Source: Sva-07 sp963829585 (GTDB lineage Bacteria > Actinomycetota > Acidimicrobiia > Acidimicrobiales > Ilumatobacteraceae). Taken from it: a DNA stretch of 64,000 bases. A program made the position numbers and the translations under genes. The DNA lies in assembly GCA_963829585.1 (NCBI GenBank), contig CAWHJD010000021.1:248001-312000 (forward strand), read 5' to 3'. Numbering within the stretch: the stretch's first letter is position 1; the number at the start of each line of letters is the position of its first letter. Shown here piece by piece: positions 19,319 to 31,054 of this stretch. Below the pieces are notes generated by a model. The model was not told where the DNA came from and searched no databases. It saw only the letters and a list, made by a program, of their open reading frames with translations.

Positions 19319-19422
19319 GACGGTGTCCCTTCGTCGTGTTCCGTCTCACCGGCGGTCGGTCGCCCCCGCAGCGTAGATCCGTCGGCTCGACCGGTCGAGG
19401 ATCACTGGCTACGTTGACGTCG

Positions 19423-20604
19423 GTGGCCGATCGTCGCTCGCTGCTCCTCCTGATCCTGGCGGTGACGGCGACCGGGATCATGGGCAACACACTGCTCGCA
19501 CCAGCGGTCCCCGACATCCTCGACGACTTCGGCGTGAGCAACAGCGGCGCCGGACTCCTGATTGCAGCGACGTCGTTCCCCGGGATCTTCATGGCGCCGA
19601 TCATCGGTGTGCTGTCCGATCGACTCGGTCGTCGACGTGTGCTCGTGCCGTGTCTGGCGACCTTCGGGATCTTCGGCACCATGGCCGCGCTCGCGCCCAC
19701 GTTCGCACTGCTCCTCGTCGCCCGCTTCGGGATGGGCATCGGCGCCGCGGGCCTGATCAACCTCGCCATCGTCCTGATCGGTGATCACTGGAGCGGTGAC
19801 GACCGGACACGTCTGATCGGTCGCAACGCGGCGTTCCTCACCGTGTGCCTGGCCCTGATGCCGCCGATCGGCGGGATTCTGACCGATGTCGCGAGTTGGC
19901 GGCTCGCCCTGGCGCCGTGCGGCCTCGGCATCGTGACCGCGGTTGCGGCGCACCGCATGCTTCCCGCCGATCGGCCCGACACGACGGTGTCGGTGCGAGC
20001 CCAACTCGGTGGTGTCGGCGACGTGCTGCGTCGACCCGCCGTGCTGGTGGTGATGATCGGCGCGGTGATCTCGTTCACGATGATCTTCGGGGTGTTCCTG
20101 TCGACGCTGCCGATCCACCTGGAGAACGAGTTCGGCTACGGAGCGTCGCTTCGCGGCCTGTTCCTCGCGCTGCCGGCGGTGCCGTCGACGATCGTTGCGT
20201 TCAACCTGCAACGCATTCGCGAACACATCGATGCTCGGCATCTCCTCGTCGTGTGTTCGTTGACGTTCGCCGCCGGCTTCGCGCTCATCGGTGCCACCGA
20301 GGCCATCGGCGTCGTGATCCTCGGCTGCGTCGTCTACGGCATGGGCGAGGGGGCGATGATCCCCACGATGCAGGACCAAGCGGTGGAGTTGTCGCCGCCC
20401 GAACATCGCGGCGCCGTGGTCGCGGTCTACGTCGGCGCCGCCCGACTCGGCCAGACCATCGGTCCGCTCGGCGCCGCAGCGCTGTTCGGTGCGACCTCGA
20501 CGTTCCTGGCCGTCGAGGTCGGCGCGGCACTGGCGATCGCCCTCGCCGTGCTCTTCGCGTTCGCTCCTCGAGCGTCGCGTCGTGTCCAGACCGCGAACGC
20601 CTGA
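19423..20604 (+). CDS. MFS transporter, drug-exporter type
   Basis: About 393 residues with twelve predicted helices. The motif A loop between helices 2 and 3 reads GVLSDRLGRRRVLVP (about residues 58-72), and the helix 5 motif C-like PPIGGILTDVASWR supports a 12-helix H+ antiporter of the drug-efflux branch. The GTG at 19423 follows TACGTT by seven bases, pointing to a leaderless start; a TTG nine bases earlier is the alternative. It diverges from aqpZ and ends four bases from the stop of metH, which converges on it. The exported compound is unknown. Confidence 0.88.
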   Translation: MADRRSLLLLILAVTATGIMGNTLLAPAVPDILDDFGVSNSGAGLLIAATSFPGIFMAPIIGVLSDRLGRRRVLVPCLATFGIFGTMAALAPTFALLLVARFGMGIGAAGLINLAIVLIGDHWSGDDRTRLIGRNAAFLTVCLALMPPIGGILTDVASWRLALAPCGLGIVTAVAAHRMLPADRPDTTVSVRAQLGGVGDVLRRPAVLVVMIGAVISFTMIFGVFLSTLPIHLENEFGYGASLRGLFLALPAVPSTIVAFNLQRIREHIDARHLLVVCSLTFAAGFALIGATEAIGVVILGCVVYGMGEGAMIPTMQDQAVELSPPEHRGAVVAVYVGAARLGQTIGPLGAAALFGATSTFLAVEVGAALAIALAVLFAFAPRASRRVQTANA

Positions 20605-20607
20605 CGT

Positions 20608-24312
<3,705 letters not shown>

Positions 24313-24313
24313 C

Positions 24314-25294
24314 TCAGGCGACTTCTTTCCTCATGCGATTTTCGTTGATGGTGCTGCGGTTGCGTGCGAGCCAGACGGTGACCGTGAGTCCGCCGTCGCC
24401 TGCGGGGGGATCGACGTCGACGACGGTCGAACAGTCGAACCCGACCTGGTCGAACCAGTCGCGGAGCTGATCGTGGGTGAAACCGAGGCGCCGGTGAGCG
24501 GCGGCCCGGAGGAAGTCGTGGCGGTGCGGGGCGAAGTCGACGACGAGCAGACGCCCGCTCGGCGCGACGAGCCCGCCCACCTCGGCGAGTGCGCGAGCGG
24601 GGTCGTCGAGGTAGTGGAGCACCTGGTGGACGACGACGAGATCGAACGACGCGCGCTCGAGCGGCGGGCTGTGCACATCGCCCTGGCGGAGTTCCCACCC
24701 CTGCACGCCCAGGCGTTCGAGGTTGGCGCGTGCGACCGACAGCATCGAGTGGCTGGCGTCGAGACCGACAGCACGATCGGCGCGGTCGGCGAGCAGCTGC
24801 AGCATCCGCCCGGTGCCCGTGCCGACGTCGAGCACGCGCCCCAGCGGGCGATCGCCGATCACGTCGAGGATCACTCCTTCGACCGTGGCCGCGGCGGCGT
24901 GCAGCGACCGTTCCTCGTCCCAGATCGGGGCGATGCGTTCGAAGTACTCGTTCGCCGCGGCAGCCCTGCGGCCGCGCACGATGCTCAGCCGTTCGAGGTC
25001 GGTGGCGATCACAGGATCCGTTGCGTCGACGGTCGCGAGCGCAGAGGTGAGGAGCGCGAAGTGTCCGCCGGTGTCGACGATCCGGAAGAAGGCCCACGTG
25101 CCTTCGCGGTGCTTGGTGACGAGACCGGCGTCGACGAGGAGCCGGAGGTGGCGCGACACGCGCGGTTGCGACTGTCCGAGGATCTCGGTGAGGTCGGTGA
25201 CGGTGAGCTCCCCGTGGCGCAGCAGGGCCAACATCCGCAGCCGGGTCCCCTCGGCCATCGCCCGCAGCGCATCGAGCGTCCCGTCCATCAACAT
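24314..25294 (-). CDS. ArsR-type HTH regulator fused to SAM-methyltransferase domain, SahR-like
   Basis: About 326 residues from ATG 25294. Residues 1-85 are an ArsR winged helix (GTRLRMLALLRHGELTVTDLTEILGQSQPRVSRHLRLL) without the metal-binding Cys pair of ArsR or SmtB. Residues about 120-310 form a class I methyltransferase fold with the SAM motif VLDVGTGTGRMLQLLADR. The same architecture is known from SahR, a proteobacterial regulator of methionine genes that senses S-adenosylhomocysteine. Being directly upstream of metH, it probably controls metH and itself; the ligand is inferred. A TTGAAG/TATACT promoter with 17-base spacing lies just before ATG 25294 and makes the mRNA leaderless. Upstream in-frame ATGs at 25315 and 25321 lie inside the promoter. 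Confidence 0.88.
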   Translation of the reverse strand: MLMDGTLDALRAMAEGTRLRMLALLRHGELTVTDLTEILGQSQPRVSRHLRLLVDAGLVTKHREGTWAFFRIVDTGGHFALLTSALATVDATDPVIATDLERLSIVRGRRAAAANEYFERIAPIWDEERSLHAAAATVEGVILDVIGDRPLGRVLDVGTGTGRMLQLLADRADRAVGLDASHSMLSVARANLERLGVQGWELRQGDVHSPPLERASFDLVVVHQVLHYLDDPARALAEVGGLVAPSGRLLVVDFAPHRHDFLRAAAHRRLGFTHDQLRDWFDQVGFDCSTVVDVDPPAGDGGLTVTVWLARNRSTINENRMRKEVA

Positions 25295-25333
25295 CCCCGG
25301 AGTATATAAAGACATGTGCATGTCTTCAAGCGG
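25295..25333 (-). promoter_or_regulatory. Promoter and perfect palindromic operator of the sahR-like-metH operon
   Basis: On the minus strand TTGAAG and TATACT are separated by 17 bases. The spacer holds the perfect inverted repeat AAGACATG-TG-CATGTCTT (plus-strand bases 25309-25326, arms of eight bases with two between), the typical size for an ArsR dimer. Binding there would block RNA polymerase, so autoregulation and control of metH are expected. The first transcribed base would fall at or next to the ATG at 25294. Confidence 0.75.
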
Positions 25334-25368
25334 CGGCACCCTCTGAACCTTCCCGCCCCCGAACGTTG

Positions 25369-25428
25369 CGAAACTTGCATCGACATGCGCGCCCAGCGCG
25401 CACAGCGATGCAAGTTTCGGAGGTGGGG
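25369..25428 (+). repeat. Palindromic repeat family A, copy 1
   Basis: A nested palindrome. The outer arms are a perfect 14-base inverted repeat (25369-25382 with 25406-25419, CGAAACTTGCATCG). The inner hairpin is TGCGCGC-CCA-GCGCGCA (25386-25402). The right flank reads TTTCGGAGGTGGGG. Copy 2 at 35997-36058 has the same inner core and right flank but different outer arms that still pair perfectly. It lies between the sahR-like promoter and the nucleoside phosphorylase gene. Confidence 0.75.
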
Positions 25429-25441
25429 TACCGTGCAGGGC

Positions 25442-26200
25442 ATGGCAGCGGTGTTCCATCTGGGATTGACGGCAGACATGTTGCAGGGGGCCACGCTGGC
25501 GCTGGTACCGGGCGACCCGGGCCGGGTCGAGCGCATCGCCGCCACGATGGACCGCCACGAGTTCCTCGCCGCGCACCGCGAGTTCACGTCGTGGCTCGGC
25601 TGGCTCGGCGACACGCCGGTCGTGGTGTGCTCCTCGGGCATCGGCGGGCCGTCGACGGCGATCGCCGTCGAGGAACTCGCTCAGCTCGGGGTCCGCACCT
25701 TCCTGCGCGTCGGCACGACCGGAGGAATCCAACCCGATCTGCAGCCGGGTGACGTCATCGTCACGACCGGCGCTGTCCGCCTCGACGGAACCAGCCTGCA
25801 CTTCGCGCCGATGGAGTTCCCCGCCGTGGCGGACTTCGCCTGCACGACGGCGCTCGTCGAGGCCGCCACGTCGCTCGGCATCGAACCCCACGTCGGCATC
25901 ACCGCGTCGTCCGACACCTTCTACCCGGGCCAGGAGCGCTACGACACGTACTCGGGGCACGTCACGCGCCGGTTCGTCGGCAGCCTCGTGGAATGGCAGT
26001 CGATGGGAGTCCTCAACTACGAGATGGAGTCGGCCGCGCTGTTCACGATGTGTGCGAGCCAGGGCCTACGCGCCGGATGCGTGGCAGGTGTTCTCGTCAA
26101 CCGCACCCAGCAGGAGATGCCCGACGAGGAGACCGCCAGACGCATCGAATCGACGACCGTCGCCGTCGCCGTCGAAGCAGCGCGTCGCCTCGTGGCGTGA
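25442..26200 (+). CDS. udp: Uridine/purine nucleoside phosphorylase family protein
   Basis: A 252-residue member of the PNP/UDP phosphorylase superfamily, which splits nucleosides with phosphate into base and ribose 1-phosphate. Family landmarks are the N-terminal LVPGDPGRVERIA phosphate loop (about residues 21-33), SSGIGGPSTAIAVEEL (phosphate and ribose binding), FLRVGTTGGIQPDLQPGDVIV, and VLNYEMESAALFTM carrying the MEsA glutamates that bind ribose. It is closest to uridine phosphorylases with a NYEMES motif. ATG 25442 lies seven bases after TACCGT, so it may be leaderless; the box is just behind palindromic repeat A1. Substrate preference cannot be fixed by eye. Confidence 0.9.
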   Translation: MAAVFHLGLTADMLQGATLALVPGDPGRVERIAATMDRHEFLAAHREFTSWLGWLGDTPVVVCSSGIGGPSTAIAVEELAQLGVRTFLRVGTTGGIQPDLQPGDVIVTTGAVRLDGTSLHFAPMEFPAVADFACTTALVEAATSLGIEPHVGITASSDTFYPGQERYDTYSGHVTRRFVGSLVEWQSMGVLNYEMESAALFTMCASQGLRAGCVAGVLVNRTQQEMPDEETARRIESTTVAVAVEAARRLVA

Positions 26201-26241
26201 AACCCGCGTTCGCCCGCTGAAGCCCCCACGCCCTGATCAAC

Positions 26242-28884
26242 TCAGTGCGCCAATGGCCCATGGTGGCTCCATCGAGCAGCGATGCGATGGATGCGATGGG
26301 CACGGCCACGCTCGAGCGGCTCGGCCACCGTCACGGTCTGAACTCGGTAGAAGAGGTACTTGGCTACCTCCACGCAGGCCAGGTAGGCGATCACGAACGC
26401 GACGAGCACGACGAAGAACGCCGGCGGCAGCGGGGCGAATCCGAGTGTGTCGTTCAACGGGCTCTGCGGGATCAACGCGCCGATGGTGACCACCGTGACC
26501 ACCGAGATCAACAGCGCTCGCGACGGGCGACTCCGGAAGAACGGGACCCTCCGGGTTCGGATCACGAACACGATGAGCGCCTGGGTGGCCAGCGACTCGA
26601 CGAACCACCCCGAGCGGAACTCGGGTGCGGAGGCGTCGAAGACCCAGAGCATCACAGCGAAGGTGGCGAAGTCGAAGACCGAACTGATCGGTCCGAACCG
26701 GACCATGAACCGGCGGATGAACCCGATGTCCCAGTGGGACGGCCGAACCAGTTGTTCCTCGTCGACGTGATCCGTGGGAATCGCCATCTGGCTGGTGTCG
26801 TAGAGCAGGTTGTTGAGCAGGATCTGGAACGGGAGCATCGGGAGGAACGGGAGGAACGCCGCGGCGATCGTCACGCTGAACATGTTCCCGAAGTTCGACG
26901 ACGTTCCCATGAGTACGTACTTGATCGTGTTGGCGAAGATGCGCCGACCCTCGGCCACACCGTCGGCGAGCACGTCGAGGTCGCGCTCGAGCAAGATGAT
27001 GTCGGCAGCGTCCTTTGCCACGTCGGTCGCCGAGTCGACCGAGATCCCGACGTCAGCGTGGTGGAGAGCCAGCGCATCGTTGACCCCGTCGCCGAGGAAC
27101 GCGACTGCCGAGCCTGCGGCCCGTTGTGCGCGCACGATGCGGGCCTTCTGCTCGGGACTGACACGAGCGAAGACCGTGGTGCCGCCAACGGCACTCATCA
27201 GTCGGTCGTCGTCGAGAACGTCCAGGTCGGCGCCGGTGAGCGTCGCGCCGGAAGGAAGTCCGAGCGTCCGGCACACCGTCTCGGCGACGAGCGCGTTGTC
27301 GCCGGTCACGACCTTCACTGCGATGCCGAGTTCTCCGAGGCGGGCGATCGATCCAGCCGCGCTGGGCTTGGGCCTGTCGAGGAACACGATGAAGCCGGCG
27401 AGACTGAGATCGCGTTCGTCATCGACGGTCAACGTGGTCAATTCGGGGGCGACGCGCGTACCGATCGCCACGACGCGATTGCCGGCGCTGAATTCGTTGT
27501 CGAGCACCCGACGCGCTTCGTTCGTGACTTCGTTACAGCGATCCAGGATCGACTCGGGAGCGCCCTTGGTGATCAGGAGTCGTTGATCGTCGTGGTCGAC
27601 GAGTACCGAGACGCAACGGCGCTCGTGATCGAACGGAGCGATGGCGACGCGATGGAAGTGCTCGATGCTGGTCGTGGCCGACGCGGGTGCCTCCCAGAGC
27701 GCAACGTCCAAGGCGTTACCGCCGATCGCCGTACTTCCCGAGCGGGTCGCCTCGTTGCACACGAGCCCGAGGGTGAGGACATCCGCGTTGTCGTCGCCGG
27801 TCGGGGTGATCGAACGCTCGAAGCCGATGTGGCCGTCGGTGAGCGTGCCGGTCTTGTCGGTGAACAACACGTCGATGTCGCCCAGGTCCTCGATACACAC
27901 GAGGCGCTTGACGAGCACCTTCTTCGCTGCCAGGCGACGTGAACCGGTTGCAAGGCTGGTCGAGACCACGGCAGGCAGGAGCTGCGGGGTGATACCGACG
28001 GCGACCGCGAGCGAGAAGAGGACCGCATCGATGACCGGGCGACCGATCGCCACGTTGACGACGAAGATCGCGGCGCTGAGTGCCCCGCCGACCTTGGCCA
28101 ACAGCCCCGAGAATCGGGCGAGCCCGAGTTGGAACTCGGTCTGGGGATGTTCGTCGCCCAGGCCCACCGCGATTCGCCCGAACTGGGTGGAGGCGCCGAT
28201 CGCGACGACGACGGCATCGGCCGAGCCTTCGTGCACGACCGATCCCATGAACAGGCACGACGACAGTTCGGCCAGCACCGCGTCAGGTGCCACTGCCGCA
28301 GGCGACTTCTCCGCCGGGATCGGCTCGCCGGTGAGCAGCGACTCGTCGCATTCGAGATTGCTGGCCGCGAGAATCCGGAGATCGGCGGGGATGATCGAAC
28401 CCACGCCGACGTGCACGATGTCCCCGGGCACCAGGTGGGTGACTTCGACGCTCACCGGCGTGTCATCGCGGGTCACGGCGACGTCGTGGCGGATCTCCGA
28501 ATGCATCGCTTCGGCGGCGCGCTCGGCTCGGTACTCGTTCACGAACCCGAGACTCACCGACGCCGCGACGATCACGCCGATGATCACTGCGTCGATCCCT
28601 TGGCCCACGAATGCCGACACCAGCGCAGCGGCGAGCAACAGCCACAACAGGGGGCTTCGCAGCTGCCGGCTGAGGACCGACCAGGCACTGGCGTGGTGGG
28701 AGCGCACTGCATTCGGGCCGAAGCTGTCTGCTCGTTCGGATACCTCGAGCGCGGTGAGTCCGGACATCCGGCTTCCGAGCGCCGCCAGCACCTGCTCGGG
28801 CGCCAAGGCCGCTGCCGCCGCGATCGTCGGCGTCGAGAGCCGATCGATGCCCCTCCCAGGTGTGAAGCGATCACCAGACGTCAC
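26242..28884 (-). CDS. mgtA: Magnesium-translocating P-type ATPase (MgtA/MgtB family)
   Basis: An 880-residue P-type ATPase, near the usual 890-900. Actuator domain: TGEPIPAEKSP (LTGES-like) near residue 210. Phosphorylation site: LFTDKTGTLTDGHIGFE near residue 340. Nucleotide domain: ITKGAPESIL. Hinge: VTGDN and FLGDGVNDALALHHADVGISV. The C-terminal helices include SSNFGNMFSVTIAAAFLPFLPMLPFQILLNNLLYDTSQMAIPTD, the MgtA signature. It imports Mg2+ at the inner membrane. The GTG at 28884 (MTSGDRFTPG) follows GATACT by five bases; the frame is open upstream but overlaps the divergent lipoprotein gene. No Mg2+ leader riboswitch is possible with so short a leader. Confidence 0.93.
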   Translation of the reverse strand: MTSGDRFTPGRGIDRLSTPTIAAAAALAPEQVLAALGSRMSGLTALEVSERADSFGPNAVRSHHASAWSVLSRQLRSPLLWLLLAAALVSAFVGQGIDAVIIGVIVAASVSLGFVNEYRAERAAEAMHSEIRHDVAVTRDDTPVSVEVTHLVPGDIVHVGVGSIIPADLRILAASNLECDESLLTGEPIPAEKSPAAVAPDAVLAELSSCLFMGSVVHEGSADAVVVAIGASTQFGRIAVGLGDEHPQTEFQLGLARFSGLLAKVGGALSAAIFVVNVAIGRPVIDAVLFSLAVAVGITPQLLPAVVSTSLATGSRRLAAKKVLVKRLVCIEDLGDIDVLFTDKTGTLTDGHIGFERSITPTGDDNADVLTLGLVCNEATRSGSTAIGGNALDVALWEAPASATTSIEHFHRVAIAPFDHERRCVSVLVDHDDQRLLITKGAPESILDRCNEVTNEARRVLDNEFSAGNRVVAIGTRVAPELTTLTVDDERDLSLAGFIVFLDRPKPSAAGSIARLGELGIAVKVVTGDNALVAETVCRTLGLPSGATLTGADLDVLDDDRLMSAVGGTTVFARVSPEQKARIVRAQRAAGSAVAFLGDGVNDALALHHADVGISVDSATDVAKDAADIILLERDLDVLADGVAEGRRIFANTIKYVLMGTSSNFGNMFSVTIAAAFLPFLPMLPFQILLNNLLYDTSQMAIPTDHVDEEQLVRPSHWDIGFIRRFMVRFGPISSVFDFATFAVMLWVFDASAPEFRSGWFVESLATQALIVFVIRTRRVPFFRSRPSRALLISVVTVVTIGALIPQSPLNDTLGFAPLPPAFFVVLVAFVIAYLACVEVAKYLFYRVQTVTVAEPLERGRAHRIHRIAARWSHHGPLAH

Positions 28885-28952
28885 GAACGAGTATCGCGCA
28901 GTTCGCCGACGCGTCGCGCTGCGCTCATGGCTGCATGGCGTAACGTCTCGGC

Positions 28953-29489
28953 GTGGGAGGGAATCGCGCGGCGACGGCCGCGATCGCTCGCGTGACGGGC
29001 TTCGTGGTCGTGGCGATCGCGCTCGGGGTGGCCTGCAGCAACGACGACCCCGCCCCATCGGGAGAGGTCGGCCCGGCGAGCGCGTACACCGCGATCGTCG
29101 AGTGGCAGGCCGGTGAGCAGGAGCCGGTCCTGAACGACGACGGCACCGAGCGACTGCCGGTCATCTACATCGTCGCTGCCGACGGCGACACCATCGACGT
29201 CGGCATCCAGGCCGACGTCGCCGGTGCGACCGTCGACATCGCCGACGTTCGGTTCGCCGACGAGCCGGGCGAGGCATTCGACACCGACCTCGACGTCGAA
29301 CCGGTGATCGACCACGGCGTGATGCTGCTGGTCGGAGCGCTGCCCGACCCGGCCCCGATCATCGACGTCGACCTCCTGCGCTACCTCAGCGTGGCAACGT
29401 CGTCACCGTTCCGACTGCAGATCACCGCCGACGACACGACCTCCAGCGGCGTCGGCAACGCCACGGTCACGTCGGTGACGCAGCCCTGA
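28953..29489 (+). CDS. Small secreted lipoprotein, unknown function
   Basis: A 178-residue protein with a signal peptide (RVTGFVVVAIALGVACSNDD) ending in a lipobox LGVAC, with the lipidated Cys at about residue 28. The mature part is acidic, rich in Asp and Val, and looks like one beta-sandwich-type domain. No family is recognised. The GTG at 28953 lies six bases after TAACGT, supporting a leaderless start; a second GTG at about 28992 would still keep the signal sequence. It diverges from mgtA with only 68 bases between start codons. Its 3' end overlaps the 3' end of the opposing MFS gene by about 109 bases. Confidence 0.75.
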   Translation: MGGNRAATAAIARVTGFVVVAIALGVACSNDDPAPSGEVGPASAYTAIVEWQAGEQEPVLNDDGTERLPVIYIVAADGDTIDVGIQADVAGATVDIADVRFADEPGEAFDTDLDVEPVIDHGVMLLVGALPDPAPIIDVDLLRYLSVATSSPFRLQITADDTTSSGVGNATVTSVTQP

Positions 29490-30994
29490 TCATCACGTCG
29501 GCCAGCTCCAGCGCCTAGCTCGACATCGCGGTCGCCGACCACCTGTTCGACATCGATGGCGCGGCGGCGGAGGTCGTCGAGTTCACACCGGTGCTCCCGG
29601 CCGATCGCCGACCCGACGACGCTCTGAGCGAGGTCGACCGCCGCCGACGCCTCGACGATCGCCACGCGCAACGAGCCCGCCTCCCACGCCTGATGGGCCA
29701 TCGCGAGCCGGGCATGCGCGCCGCCCAGATGCTCCTCCGGTGGGCCCTCGAAACGGTGGGCCTCCCTCACCCCACGCATGAAGATGACGAGTGCCGGCAC
29801 GTAGATCGCGGTGAGCACGGTCATGCTCACCTCCACCGGGAACGCGATCGGCGTTGCGAGAATGCCGCCGAACACCCATGCGAGCTGGAACCACGTCTCG
29901 TAGCGCGCCCCGGCTCGCCCGAGCAGTGCCTCGGGCGCACGCCGCTGCAGGAGACCGTCGAACGAGTTGCGCCCGAGCGTCGTCGAGAGTCCGACGAGCG
30001 TGGAGATGACCATCAGGAGGGGCACGGAGGCGCCGAGGATGCCGACCGCGGTGAACGCTGCCGGGAGCGCGATCGCGAGACCGATCAGCTGCTCCTCCCT
30101 GAACCAACGCCGCAGGATCGTGGCGGCAGTGTGACCCAGGAACGCCCCGATGCCGTAGCACGCCGCCGCGGCACCGTAGACGTAGGCGGGCTCACTCGAG
30201 CGCCGCAACGTGAATGCGAGCGTGAAGATGAAGAAGCCGACGGCGGCACGGATGGCGAGCATGCCGATCGACGACACGACGACGGTCGGCAGATGGGTTT
30301 CGGCGTACTCCACGTCGTCGGACGTGATGGGTGCGGTCGATCGGGGGCGGGCCCAGAGCACCGCGCCGCCGGCGAAGGCGAACAGCACCGCCGCGCCACG
30401 CAACGACCACTCCGCACCGGCCCACGCGAACAGTCCTGCGGCTGCCGCCACACCGAGCGCAGCCGTGATGCTCGAGAAACGCGCCAGTCGAGCGTTCGTC
30501 GCGACGAGCTCTTCCGGATCGTCGACCAGCGTCTGCACCAGCGTCTGCTTGACGATGCCCGATGCCTTGCTGGCGATGAGCAGACAGAGGACGATCGGAT
30601 AGAACGCGACCTGCAACAACGTCACCGCGAGGAGGAGGCAGAACACGGCGCGGGCGACGAAGAAGGACGACGCGACGTAGCGCTGGGATCGTCGGAAGCG
30701 ATCGACCGCCGGCCCGATGAGCGGTGAGAGCACAGCGAGCGGCGCCATCGTGATGAGCAGGTAGAGCAGGACCTGTTCCCGCGAGGCGTTGGGGCTGACG
30801 TTGAAGAACAACGATCCGGCGAGGCTGACCGACACGAACGCATCGGCGGCGGCGGCCAGCGCCTGCGCCGTCGCCAAGGGCACCAGCGCTCCCCGACCGA
30901 TCAGCGTGCGGCGGAACCGGACGTGGAACGGCACGCGTTCGCCGGTCGGCGTCTCACTCCCGTGGTCGGCACCGCCCGTGGGCATCGACTCCAT
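29381..30994 (-). CDS. MFS-like multi-helix transporter
   Basis: A 537-residue protein with about 10-12 helices in residues 35-410, including LIGPAVDRFRRSQRYVASSFFVARAVF (a motif A-like loop) and repeated Gly/Ala-rich helices. It resembles MFS permeases of the EntS/multidrug type, but no clear substrate motif is present. Residues from about 415 are hydrophilic and helical (LAMAHQAWEAGSLRVAIVEASAAVDLA). The last 35-40 codons run antisense into the lipoprotein gene and look like read-through sequence, so the natural stop may have been lost nearby. The ATG at 30994 has no strong ribosome site. It diverges from the formate-THF ligase gene. Confidence 0.75.
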   Translation of the reverse strand: MESMPTGGADHGSETPTGERVPFHVRFRRTLIGRGALVPLATAQALAAAADAFVSVSLAGSLFFNVSPNASREQVLLYLLITMAPLAVLSPLIGPAVDRFRRSQRYVASSFFVARAVFCLLLAVTLLQVAFYPIVLCLLIASKASGIVKQTLVQTLVDDPEELVATNARLARFSSITAALGVAAAAGLFAWAGAEWSLRGAAVLFAFAGGAVLWARPRSTAPITSDDVEYAETHLPTVVVSSIGMLAIRAAVGFFIFTLAFTLRRSSEPAYVYGAAAACYGIGAFLGHTAATILRRWFREEQLIGLAIALPAAFTAVGILGASVPLLMVISTLVGLSTTLGRNSFDGLLQRRAPEALLGRAGARYETWFQLAWVFGGILATPIAFPVEVSMTVLTAIYVPALVIFMRGVREAHRFEGPPEEHLGGAHARLAMAHQAWEAGSLRVAIVEASAAVDLAQSVVGSAIGREHRCELDDLRRRAIDVEQVVGDRDVELGAGAGRRDDQGCVTDVTVALPTPLEVVSSAVICSRNGDDVATLR

Positions 30995-31054
30995 CTTGGT
31001 CCATCAGCCCGTCGGGCGGGTGATGCACCAGATGATGTGCGAAAGTTGCGGCTC

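Noticed and set aside
28885..28952. Mg2+ leader or riboswitch before mgtA
   Set aside because: The space is 68 bases shared with a divergent leaderless gene, and the mgtA start lies about five bases after its -10 box.
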